Shown in pieces: positions 24,589 through 37,855 of a DNA stretch of 64,000 bases. Position 1 is the stretch's first letter, and every line of letters begins with the position of its first letter. Position numbers and translations under genes: made by a program. Under the pieces are notes generated by a model that did no database searches, was not told the DNA's origin, and worked only from the letters and a program-made list of their open reading frames with translations. This stretch comes from Chamaea fasciata (lineage: Eukaryota; Chordata; Aves; Passeriformes; Sylviidae): the NCBI GenBank assembly GCA_029207755.1, contig JARCOQ010000008.1:31966521-32030520 (forward strand). Direction: 5' to 3'.

Positions 24589-26060
24589 CTAAGGCACAGG
24601 AAATTGGGGTGATGGGATGGAGCTGAAGGTATTTAAAGTCAGGGAAAGGATCTAGAGGGAAAAAAGGGCGTCTTAAAGGGAAGGTTTGGAGGCAAGGGAA
24701 ACATTTAGCACTTTGTGAGCGTGCTGTTACCTGCCACTGGAACACTTTTGACACTTCGTGTAACTGAATACAAGGAAATGCCCTGTTGAGATGCAGTGAA
24801 AATAAGCAAGTGCCCAAACATTGACACTGGCTTGATTTGGAGCAACAGTGTGATAATGGGTAAGTGGGGCAGGTCCTGGAAAGCCATTACAGATGGAATT
24901 TTAAAATCATTTAGCTTGAAAGCCCATAGAATGTCTGGAAAGTATCAGTGTGAGGGATGGAGCAGTGTAATACATTTCTTCCAACATAAACCCACATTCC
25001 ACAAAGGTTTGGCCTCTCCACACCTGTGTTTTGCTACTTGTTTCTCACACGAGAAGGTGTTAACCAAAATGTATCATGTAATCTTACACAAAATTAAGAT
25101 TTACAGAATTTTCTTAGAGATACCCATGTCTCAGAGCATCCTGAAAATCTTGGACAGCAACAGCCATGCCTTTGTTGACCTTGTCCCACTCTGGTTCTGC
25201 ATGTCCCAGTTTAGGTAAGTGTACACAATGCCAGGCAGGGATACCTTTAGTACATTTTTGTTTGGGAGCAGTATGGTCTCCCACAGCCCTCCAGCTTATT
25301 CATCCTCTTGGAAAGATGCTGTAGGAACCAAGGAACAGGGAAAGGTGCAAGTGTAGCTGTGTGCACACTGCTATTTGAGCAACCAGCATGCACAGGCAAC
25401 CCCCTGCCCTCTCTATCAGTTTCCAGAGACTTCTCTTTTGTTTCTATAATGGGCAAACAATGTTGAAGAGACTGTGATGGCGAAGTCCTTCTGAGAGCTA
25501 TAAACACCAAGGAGGGAACTTCAGCACTAATGGTTGGAAAATGAGCATAATTTAGGTTAAATGTCTGGAAACATCCCTTGACAGCAAGATCTTAAGTCTG
25601 TGGCAGACAATCCCAAAGGAAGCAGAGGAATTTCCTTTGCTTTGAACAATTTAAGGCTACACTAGACTGAAGATAGACTGCAGTGAACAATTCTACTCTA
25701 GCAGGAGATGCAGAATATGGCCTAATATATCTTCTCCATCTCTATTTTACGTGTTTCTGAGTATTGATTTCTTTTTTTTATGATATGTCCATTTGTTATT
25801 AAAGTCTGCTGTAGTTAGCAGTGCTCTGTCAAGTAATTTTCACTATTTTTTCCTCTGCAGTGTTTCTAACACTCTCAAAAATTTGAAAATATTTCTCCCC
25901 TACGGGTTTTGCCCATTTGTTTTTGAACTAAGAACATTACTATGGTCATTCTTGTTAAATATCTTCATCTCAACGGGCCTTTCTTGATAACAAGTAAGAA
26001 ACTACTTACAGAAAAATTAAATATGCATTTCTATTTCATGGTTCTTGCGAAAGGAGAAGC

Positions 26061-26100
26061 AGCCTATATTTATATAATATAGCCTATATTTATATATATT
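26061..26100. repeat. 20-bp tandem duplication, AT-rich
   Basis: Two copies of AGCCTATATTTATAT-type units in a row, differing at three positions near the end of the second copy. Confidence 0.9.
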
Positions 26101-29100
26101 TATAAATGTGGTCCTCTTTGCATTATTCTCATCACTCAGGATCAAAGAAGGACTGAAAGTCCTACTGAGCACCTGAACCTTACAGGGCCTGGCTGAGCAG
26201 CAGCAGCAGCAAATGCTCTTTGCATTCTTCTGAAAGGGCAAAAAGTGACTCTGATTTCCCCCACACGATTACTGCATGCCAATAATTTCTCTCCATAGGT
26301 AAAATGAGGCAAGGTATGGAAGCCATGCCTACATTTTCCATCATATTTTAAAGCTAACATGTCATAATGATTTTCGAAGCTGCTGACGGTTTTCCAGGAA
26401 CAAGAAGAAAAAAAAGAGAATTATATTTGGTCCTGCTGCATGAAAAGGACGTATCCCATCTACTGAACCCTCTTAGCTGTATTTTCTCTTAAGTTTTTTT
26501 GTTGTTGTTCTTGAATAGCAAAATACCTAGATAGAAGTGGGAGTGTGGAAAAGCAATTTAAAATGCCAGGTGTTGCCCTTGCCATTTTCTGAAGCTGAAA
26601 CAGCATGTTAGCTCGTGGACAGGCAATTCTTCAACTAAAGACTGTTGGTTAGAGAGCTGGCAAATAAAGGGAAATACAGAATAAAAAAGGACTTCTGATA
26701 TCTGCCTCTTAACCAAAAGACATCTGTGCAACACTGGTGGTGTTGGAGAGGCAGAGTTCTTCAGCAGAGACATGGAATAAACTGAAAACACCACATAAAA
26801 GAACACAGAAGTGTTCTGAGGAGTCTCCCCCGTCCTGTCTGTATGGTCAATGTGAGACCTGGTCCGCAATCCATTTCCGCAGGGACTCTGAAAGACCTTG
26901 CAGTGTTGTTTCCTCTCTGACCATTCTCTAGGAAATGAAAAAGTCATTCCCTCCTAATTATTACAGGAGGATTGAGCAGCATCAAAATGTTCATCAAAAA
27001 GCAAAACTACAGCCTTGGCTAAGAGAGAACAGGAAGACAGAAACTTTTACCTTCTGAAGGTGTGTTTCTTGAAATGCTTCTTCTCTTGCCCACCATTACC
27101 TTGTGTACATCGAGGAATGGACCACGAAAACAATGGCAAAGAATCAAAAGAAATGAATACTGAGGGCCAGACTTCCCAGAATATACAGTCTCCTGCTGTT
27201 TCCAAAATAATTGGGAGAGTGATGGAGGAGCGCACCAGTGGTATCACATTTAATTAAAAGGAAAAATAGTTTTTAATCAATTCTAGTCTTCCTTCATAGA
27301 GACTTTCTCCATGATAAAGGAAATATACCAGGTGGAAAACAGATTTTTAGAACAGCTCACCCAGCTCAGTTTTTAGTTCTGAAAAACCACAAAAGGGTCT
27401 GGTTTTCAAAGTGCTCAAAGCTTGGCAGCTCCTGTTGTGACACTTAAAGACAGATTTTTGGAAAATTCTGTGACTCGGCTATGTTGAACAATCCTCAAAC
27501 ACCTAGTCCTAAAGCCAGAGGAAACCACAAAATTCTTTGTCAATTTTAATTTTTCATTACTGAAAGTAATTAATTCCCCCTAAAGCTATATAATACAAAT
27601 AAAAAAGTATCTTTTAGGGCAATTTGTATTACTGAAAGAACGAATACACATTTTCCTGCGTTGTTTTTAAATTTTTATGAAGCAACTGCAAAATAAAAAA
27701 AAATACTTTATACATCCCAGTGACAGCTTTCAAACAGCTTCATGGCCCATCTGATTTCATCAGCTGCACTGACACTTCAAATTACTGTTATCAGCAAGAG
27801 CTGCACAAGACTACATAATGAAAATATGTAAAAGTTAAATCTCTGGTGCTGTGACAGTACCACTCAGTAGATGAAAAATGACTCCGTGAAACATTAAAGT
27901 CTGGAAAGAGTTATATATGAGCTTAATTACTTTTGCTTGAGAATTCCTCCTGGCATACCAGCCAAATTCCTTGCCTGTTTCTGATTTTTTTTCCCCCCTC
28001 CTCTTTCTTTGCCAGGGAAGAAAGAAGCTCACAGAATGGTACTGGCTTCATCGTGGACACCAACAGACTCATCATCAGCCATTTCTCTGAATAATCAGAC
28101 TAGAATCAAAAGTCTGAAATACTGAAATAACCCCTTCCCTCCCTCTCATCATGGGCATTTGAGTCTGGACCTAAAACAAAGTCCCTGGAAGTCCTCCTGT
28201 AGATGAACAATTCCAAACTGTAAACAGAAACAAGGAAGAATTTACAGACGTTTCCTGGAGGTTACAGAACTCCTGACTACATCTTTTGAATCTTTTGATG
28301 ACAGGGTGTTGTAAGAGCTCAATGGAAAATTTGAGAAAGACCTTTAATGTTGTGAAGCCTCTTAACCACAGGAAAAGAAAAAGGGTTTACATTGCATGGA
28401 AATTTTTCTGAAAGTTTTCTGAACTATTTCTCAATAATTTTCAAATTTAGTATTTTCACATGCGAGAAGATCCTGCGGTTCATGTCCTACATCAGCTGAC
28501 ACCAAGGTAATTTGTACAGCTGGACAATGCTTTGCAATATTGCATCATCGTTGGTGCTTTACCAACATTTTCTGGTATCAGTAGATCACCAAGGTCTCTC
28601 CAACACAGAGCCAGCACCCAAATCAGAGATGGAATAAAAAGGATCTGTGAAAACTCTGCACCACTCTGAGGGTCTGGACAAGAGGAGAGTAGGAAAGGGA
28701 CATGCACTCAGGCTGGCAGGTATCAGGGATTCTAAAAACCAGATCTTCACTGGGGAAAAGAAATCCAGCAGCTCATTCTGTAGGGTTTTTTTACATTTTC
28801 CTCTGAAATGCAAAAATTAAAGAGTTAGAAGTAAACATACCCCACTGGTAAGAACTGACAGCTTAGAATTCATTGAAGTATTTTAGGGCATTCTCCTGAG
28901 CATAGATAATTTAAAAATGCATCTTAAATACCAGAAACAAATCATTAAACCTAATTATACTTCAAACTTTTTTTTTTTTTATTTCTTCTGAAACTCTTGC
29001 CACAAAGACATCAGAAACACATCACCTCTATCTCAGAAAGCATCCTTGGTACAAAATTCATTGGAGACTGGAAGAGAATACCCAGGGAAGCTGAGTGCTG

Positions 29101-29478
29101 ACCCTGCTTTTGTGTTCCTTCAGAAGCGCTGCTCTGGGTCACCATGAGGGTGAGAGGAGCTCTCACTCTGATTTCTGAGCGAGTTTCTGTATTTTCTGAG
29201 CTGGTACCATGCTGCTTTTTGCAGTTACACAGCACCCTTCTCTGCTCCTCTTTTCATACAAAGCATGTGAAAAGAAAATCAATTTGGGGGAAAAGCTATA
29301 AAAGAAAGTATAGAACAGCTACTGTGAAGGGAATTGCTTCCAGCACAGCATAGGAAATGTTGGTCCAGCCCTGGTTAAGTTATACACTGATGGGTGTAAA
29401 ACAGGGTATTGCTCAAAATAAGCAAAAATCCATCCCACTTTTAGATTAGGGACATCTTAGTCTTTTTAAAGTTGAACA

Positions 29479-29509
29479 TAGCACATAATGAGTCCTAGCA
29501 CATAATGAA
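29479..29509. repeat. 17-bp-period short duplication
   Basis: TAGCACATAATGA occurs twice, separated by four bases (GTCC). Confidence 0.88.
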
Positions 29510-32500
29510 GAGGATTCGTGAATTTCGTAAGAGAGAAGACATAAGATGGTGAGGTATCATTTAAACACTGATCTGATTACACTTTCATTCAATAATGTGA
29601 AAACATGCTTTTGCTAAGGTGGATATAATGCCACATGTTATTGCAAACAAACCTTTAACTGAATAACTGGGGAGTGTTTCATAATGTTTCTTCAGATAAA
29701 GCAAAGATTCACATTCTAATAAAGCCTTTTTATGTTGTATCCTAAATGAGTTTCATAGATGCTTAGTCTGTTCACAAATCACATACAAGTCCTACTTTAC
29801 ATAGGAACTGCTACACTGCTGAGAAGTCTATAAAATAACTCATGGTTATTTTGACCACCTGTTTAAAACAATATGTGAGTTCTTCTTTGATTCTTGAATA
29901 ACCCATAAAAATCTTTACAGAAACCACAAGACGCCAAGTTTTACCCACAGAGTTCAACAGGGCATCAATCAGCAGTCCTATTAAACAGGTATATGTGCAT
30001 GCCCAGCATCACTCAAAATGGGCAGGCAATTCACCTACTTCGAATTAGGCGGAACAAAAGGAGACATTTCTGGATGGTGGCACAGAGGGAAGGACTCACA
30101 GGCTGGAGAAGAAATAATTATAGGTCCTACTGTGTTTTAAGTGTAGGTTTGCCTCTCTACTCACTTGTGCCATGAGGGACAGAGGCAGCTGCCTCTTAGT
30201 GCTGCCTGAGGGGATTGAGACTTCCAGAAGCAGCTCAATAACCTCAGCCATTCCCCACCATGATGTTACTTATGAAACACACTGACAGATATCAGATGCA
30301 ATTACTGCAAATAGACCCTATTTCTACTTCAAATGATACATAAACAATTTCTATTTGGAGGTGGCAAAGTTACAGAAGTCTTGATGTTACTTAAACTTGA
30401 TGGCAAATCTATCTTAACATTAAAAATAAACACCAACAAAAATGACAAATGTGTTTTATGTCAGAAGGATTGCAGATAGTTCTGATTACATCAGGCTTTC
30501 TAGGTATAATACTAGTAGCACAGGGACATATTTTCTTTAACAGAAGCATCCCACCTCATGAAAAATGTGGAATCCTCCCCTGTGCTCACCACTACAGCTG
30601 GTTTGAGATATTCCTCACATAAATTTTCAAGTTTTGGCCTACAAAACTGCACATGATTGACAGAAGTTTCAGCTAAAATCTTTAAGTAACCACCAGAATT
30701 CTCCACAGAAAGCAGGCATTTTCAGGAAAAAAATATCAGTCAAAAATAGCTCTGTATCAAGAACAGTTTCGCTGGGAAATTTCCAGCAAGCTGTCTTCAA
30801 AAGTACAGACTCAAGCCTTGACAGGTTTTGAGAGGTAAATAACACTGAATAGGCCTTCTTCAAGGAGTACCTAGGACATTAAAAATGGAAGGACGTGGTT
30901 CCCATCAGTAGAAGAATACACAAATTCTAACAAATTACCTTCCTTTGCATTAGAAAGTTCACGAGTTTCCACTACGCTGTCATGGGGAACCAGATAACGT
31001 GTACTGGCTTTCTTCTGGAACACAAAGGGAGTATAGTTTTTCCCTAGCATGTTGAAACATGCCAAATTAAAAATTAATAGATTTGCTTTTTTTTTCTTTT
31101 CAGAAGGATATTTCAAATGTTGATAGGTCCCTGCAAAATTCTTTCAAAAGTTAATAAACATCTTTAAGCTACATGTGGCATTGGCAGGAAGAAGTTAAAC
31201 TGCAGATGGCAAAACAGATCTCTTTATTTGCACATCCTTCTCTTCATCTGCAATGCTAAAGCAACCACAAAAAGAAGAAAATGTATTTCTGCCAAATCAT
31301 TGTCAATTTTAAGTAGATTATTCCTTCTGGGTTTACACTATAATTTGATCCACTCGGTCAAAGATGAGTGCATTATTGTTTTCTGTGTAGGTCTTAGGTA
31401 CAATTAATGTGCAAAATTAAAAAACCCAAAGGCTATCCAAGGTAGGACTAGAAAAGATCCAAGTTTTAACAGCCCTGCACTCCCATGGGTACTGCACTGT
31501 TGGCATGGGATTACATCAAACATATACTAAGCAAGGATAAATTGGAGGAGGATTGTGCTGTGTATTTTCAAATGATGGAACTTCATTCATGGTTACTTGA
31601 ATTTGGGATTACAATTTATGCCTCTTTATAATAACAATAAACTAAATAAATAAAACCATCTTATTCAGTGCTCTTTCTATTTTCTTCCTAGGCACACTTT
31701 ATTTTGCAAAACCGACAAACTTCAATATGTCATTTATCCAATAAATTGTCAGTTGTCTTCACAGTTTTCCATGACCACAATTCCATGTGAAGTGTATTTT
31801 TTGAGTTGAAACAGATAATTGCTGCCTCACTTTAATTCCAGTCCCATCTTAAAATACATTTCTACTAGTAACTCAAAAGATTAGTTTTAATTATTAGAGA
31901 ATACTAACGATCTTGTTCTCCAATTTAGCAGTTATCTATGGGCCTTTTTTTTTTTCAACAACTGTTTCCTATCTTCCTCCAGGCATTTAGATCTGGTTCC
32001 TGCATGCTTGTAATGGTGAAAAGCTATGTGGAATAGGGCTGTTAAAGGGGACAAAATGAGCTGGAGAAAGAGCTTGGATAATTTTTTAAATTTGCTGCTT
32101 GACACCTCTGTAAATACAAAGGTGTACATGCAGTTTTCCATCCAGGGAAGTCCCACAACCAATGGCACCTGGAATTATCTCTCTTCTATTATGCTGTTGA
32201 ATTTTCTTTCTCAAAATCTACTCACTGTTCTCAGGAGACAGGATATTAGGAATAGATACTACTTTAGTCCTGATAGAAAAGATATATTGAGACTTATAAT
32301 TTGTTTGAAGAGCAGCTTGAAGCTCTGTATAAAAGGCAATTAAATGAAGACCGGGTGCAGCCTGGCTGTCAACGAGGCCAGCCTAGAAACTCTTTGGGGA
32401 GCTATTCCTTTTTTCTGGCTGTATATCCCCAAAGCCTTACAACTTTGCAACTATCTTTGAGAAAGTTACAGATAGATGAGTAACAGCTGAGAAGAAGGAG

Positions 32501-35500
32501 AAGTCCTCACATCTCAAGCAAGGTGTGAATCCAAGGTAAGCAACAGGCCTGCTGCAATGCAGGAATGCAGCATTCCCAGGCTTTTTTCACTGAGCAAAGC
32601 CTACTGCTTCCCTCAGAACCCTGAAATGTGAAGGTTGGGAGCCAGCAATTGCACGGTCTCGGGAACATCTTCCTGGGGATGGCTCATTCGAGGTGTGGAT
32701 GGATGCTCCCTTTCTAACATGAAAGGCACATCCCAGCTCTCAGAAATCCTGCCTGTAAATAGCAAAGCCCAAGACAGGAAGGTTTGTTATTTACCCAGGT
32801 GCTAAGGGCTGCCTCAGCCATGCCTCTTCCATGTACCCACAGGCCTTTATCTCTCTTACTTCATGCCCCAGTTCTTCATATTAAAACACAGAGCTAATCC
32901 CAGTTCTCCATCACTGGAGTGTTGCCATGAGGGTAAAGAACGTAAATGTTTGGCAGTCAGAGCACAACCAACCTGCAATCCCTGCCGTGAATAATGCTTG
33001 TGCAGAGATACCTCCACGCAGCTTGTCTGGAGGTTGTTCAGGAATTACCAGCAAGCTGCAAAACACCCATAAGAAACATCAAGATTGGGGTTTTGCTGGT
33101 ATTGTTCGAAGCAGCTGGTTTATTTTAAGAATAACTGCATTAAACTACAGTTAGGGAAGTGGAGAGGTCACACTTAGCATCTCCGAGACACGGGCTGCAC
33201 ATGGTGCCCAGGGGAGCATTTGGCTGCTCCATGCAGGGCTTCTGTCCACTGATGACTGTGCTGGAGGCATTTAAGGATAACGGGGTGGAAGCACTGATTT
33301 ACTTGCTGTTAAGGAACTCTCTTATAAATTGGAGTTTGATTTCACTCACATTGAGATACTTTCTTTGATTTTCTATTCCCAACAGATAGGACTAGGGATA
33401 GTGCTTTAAGCAAAAATGCTGTCTCTGGTAGACATGGACCAGTTTTCTAAGTGCATAGGAAGCTTTGGGTTTTGCAAATGCACTAGAGAATGTACTATAT
33501 TTATTCTGTAACATCACTGCTTTTTGTTTGTTAGTAAAAAAAAATACTGAAATTAAAGCCACATGAATATTAGATGAAGCTTTAAATAATTTTTTAGTTT
33601 TGCCCTGCAGATGGCTTTACTTAAGGGTACTGCTAACAATCACTCAAAATATACACCTGAAAAAACCTGAAAAAATTGATTTTATTTCTTAATTTATGAA
33701 AACTTACTAACAGAGTGAGTGCACAAAGCTTTAAGTAACTTTTAGGTGCACTATAATCCTTCCATTCTGGTACCCAAGTTCAGCTACTCCAAACCAGTTG
33801 AATCAATGCAGAACTAACTGCAGGCAAGCAGGAGCTGGTAAGAAACCATCATGATTTGAAGCCAGCAGAAGGAACTGAGATTTTTTTTCAGGAATTCTGG
33901 TTTTTGCAAAAAATGCATGCCACGTTATGTGTACTACAAAAACACCATTAGGATGACAGCTTTGAAACAACATACTGCACTTCTCCTTGTTAAAGAAAAG
34001 AAGAAATTATTCATTGTAAATATATTGCTTGATTTCCTTTTCCTGTCCTAACAGTGAACTGTCCAAACAGTGAGAAATTGAGTTAATCTAGTATTAAAAA
34101 CGATGCACTAATTGTATAGGAATTATTTCTCTCTTTGAATGATTTTTTGTAAGAGTTTGTTTTTCTATGATCTCCAATGACAACTAATTGCATAATAATA
34201 TGTCAGCAATTCAGGTGTCAGACTGAAGACATGAATCAAAGCTCAAACTCAATTTAAAAAAAGCAACAAAATTAGGAATAGGCATCCTACCCTCAGAGTG
34301 AGAATCTGGAAAGGCATATGCCAATACAGCTCAAACTTAACTGATAATTCAGGTAAAAATGTGTTTTTCATAAAGGTATACTGGATTTCATTGTAGAAAA
34401 GGAGCATAAAGTCGCTGTGAGCACGGATGAAACATATTTAAAATAACACATCCTCACTAGAAATGCTTTCCAGTTGGCTCAGTTGTACTTCAGGTATATG
34501 AATTAATGGAAAATGCATGACTGAAGCTTCATACACGCATCCACAGATGGCCCTTGCCAGGAGCAAAAAAACATGTAAAGTAAAAAAGTTTCAAACAGAA
34601 GGACTCCTACTGCTGTAGAGAATACCAGTGTGTGCTATCCTGTAAAAGGGAGGATAATCAGGCACAGTCCTGATTTGAGTGATAAAAATTAATATAGATT
34701 GGGCTAGACTGTAAAGTACAGTAAATCAACACAGCAGCATTCTCTTCAGAGTGGCAGAACCCAGCCATCCTGTTTAATTGACATTTTAAGCCTGAATGAG
34801 ACCAGCAGATTCTTAGTATCTTGAGTAATAATTAGACTGTATCCTATATATAATGCATAAAGAGACACACTTCTCATTCTAGTGATAAAATTTGGTATTT
34901 CTGGGAGAGTAGATGTAATGACAAAGAAGGAAATTAACAGCAAATCACTGTGGCTAAAAAGGAAGTGTTGATCCAAAATATTAATTCTCTCCACAGAGGG
35001 AAGACAAGCTAGACAGTAGGTTGCAGCTGAGCTGTAGAAGAATTGGCAATTAGACAAATGCTATGTGTACTATCTTTAAGGTAAAAAGAAATGATTTTTC
35101 TTTGCCAGACTCTGAAGAAGGTAAGCTGACATAAATTAGAAGACATTAATGGATGTTAGTTTCCTATTATTCACATTGGCAAGGTTCTCCATCATCTTCA
35201 CGAAAATACAAGTATCAACTAGAAAAATGCACAGAAAGTTTCACTCTGTTATCATAGGCTACTCCAGACCATTGCTTCAAAATCAATCCCTGCAGCAATG
35301 CCCAAATGCCAAACAAGTCCAGAACACAGCACAGCTGACACTATTCATGCTGTTTCTAGTGCTCCAAACACACATAATGCCATTCCTCTCTCAGCTGTCT
35401 GTTCTGCAGTGTAGCTCGTTCACCTTCTCACCCATACAAAAACCACACACACAAAAAAAGCAGTCATTTATTTTAACAAAATTCCACTGAGAACATGCAG

Positions 35501-37828
35501 AGCTACTCAGCAGAAGGAAAGGATATTTAGTCAGCTTTATGCAAAAGTGTGAGTATTTCTGATGAGCAAGACCTGGAATGGTAATTAAGGCTGTTGCACA
35601 CTGCCCTGGAAGGCCAACTCAACAGCAGGACCACACCACATCTTCAGCAACACAAATATTGCAGCACAGCAACATGGGACTGCTAAATGTTGTGTAAAGC
35701 CTCCCAAAGAAATGGCACACTGGTCAGGGGACAGATGCAGAACAATATCCTTGAAGATTTAGAAAACTTGTCTGATGAGGTCCCTGAGCAGGACTTCTAC
35801 CCTAAGGGGATGTTTCTACACACGGGACAGTCAGTTGTTCTAGGAATGAACAACTACTAGTTGTTAAACCAGATATCCCATCAGTGATGACTTTTTAGCT
35901 GCTAAGGTTCAGAAAAGTACGTAAGCAACAGCCAAAGGTCATTTCAACGGTCTTGAAGGATCAGAAAATGAAGATTCTGGAGTAAAAAAGGGGAAGAATA
36001 GTGCTTGATAACTGCATGGAAATGTACATGATCTGGGGGTATTACATGGAGGCAGCAAATGGCATAAATTTAGAGGAACTGAGTGAGACATTTTGGTAAG
36101 TCAGAGTGCAAATGGAACTGCTTTTTATCCAGATGATATCAGTTCCGTTTGTGCACTTTCAAACATGCCTCCTGTCTGTACAGTAACACCATGGTAAATA
36201 AGATTGTGATGGTCTCTCACATCCTTCAGGACACTTGTGGCACTAGATTTTGAGGATTTTCTGTTTTGTTTTGATTTTTTTTTAATGAACAAGTTTGGAT
36301 CCCAACATTTCTAGAGGTAAGCAATTTATTTTACTATTTATCAATTCATGATTGTTCTAGCAATTGGGAACCTAACCCTTTGGATTAACAGCCAAGCTGG
36401 AAGCTGGTTAGACACAGCAAGTGAGCAGATTTTTAAGTTATCTGCTATACTGAACTCCCATTTCAAGGTTCTAGCACACTTGCTAAGCAGTACAGCTAGC
36501 ACGTACAGATCTAAGACCAAACTCTCAGCTTCCACATGCACACAGGGCTAGGGAAAACAGCTTTGTTATGATGTGCAAATAAATCCATGCATACTTGTAC
36601 CATTGCTCATAGAGGGGGTACATGAAAAATCTAATCCCTTATCACAACTTGTATCAAAATGGAACATTTTGCAGATGTGAAATAGGAACAGACCCAGGCT
36701 GGAAATGGATTCAATAATAACTGGTTTTGCTTGATGACTTTTATAGACAACAATCTCACGTGTAGAGACTTCTAGGAATTCCACAGCTTTTCTGAGCGGT
36801 GATGGGGAAGGTAAAGCAAACAATTTTCCTTTATCTGAAAATGTGTAAATGAATAACAACTGCTATATCAGTGATGATTGCTAAATGGTTCTTAACTCCT
36901 ATCAATGGCCTGATGAAAGGAATTAATGCTGACAGTGACAAATTGTTTTCTCAGGCATTGAGACTTCATGACAAGAGAGGATTTCTTTTGAGGTGAGAAG
37001 ACACTATATCAGTTGAATATTGCTCTCCATTACAGGCATTGGAGGCACACAGTGATTTGCTGGGCATTTAAGCAAATTGTGGCTTATCCCTTTGCCCCTC
37101 CCCAGTGATGTGGATCATCTCTCCTTCCTGAATGCACAGGCTATAACACAGATAAGTTTGCTCACCATCTCTCCTCTCTCACTCATCCTGTTACATTTAT
37201 CTTGGTAATCCATTACAGACCTCACGGAATCTGTCTCCAGGTTTTGAGGGTTCCTTAAAGTAAATGTGTTTGCTCAAATATATCAGACTTAATGGACATG
37301 ATTTAGGATGATGCATGTCAAATTTAATGTATTTACCACATTAATCAGGTTTGTTTCCTTCACATCTATTTCAATTGCCCAAGAACGAGAAAACATTAAT
37401 TTAACAGCTGTTTACTTAGTACCCCAGTAAAAGCACCCAGTTTTAGTAGTTCACATAATTGTGGACAAAACCAAGTGTTTGGTTTGGCAGAGGGAGGTGT
37501 CCAGTATTTTTTTTTTCTCTCATTGGAAACTTGGCACAAGCTTATTAAACAAGCAGAGGGACCGCTATTGTTTTCAGCAGGCTTTGGAATAAGGCATTGG
37601 ATAATTTATATAACTAAGCACTAAGAGTATGTACATTAAATGGCCCATTCAGAAATGAAATGTGAAACATAATTTCTCAGTTCCAGTCTTCATCAGATTT
37701 AGATTTCAGAAAGAAACCAAGAGAAAAAGAAAAGGCAGATGGCACTGGAGCAAGGATCTGTTGATTAGAAATGGTTGTTGGTATGGATACAGAAAAGCTC
37801 TCAGTGATACTCTGGATTTGTGGTGAGC

Positions 37829-37855
37829 CCACACAAGCAGTACCACACAAGCAGT
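37829..37855. repeat. 14-bp-period tandem duplication
   Basis: CCACACAAGCAGT occurs at 37829-37841 and again at 37843-37855, separated by one base. Confidence 0.92.

Noticed and set aside
24589..24817. Open-frame extension upstream of the 315-nt exon
   Set aside because: A good acceptor at 24589-24590 and the split Glu codon with the 79-nt exon place the boundary at 24588; the extension is intron.
37829..37855. Short direct repeats here and at 63012-63029 considered as CRISPR-like
   Set aside because: Only two copies, no regular spacers, vertebrate context. Simple local duplications.
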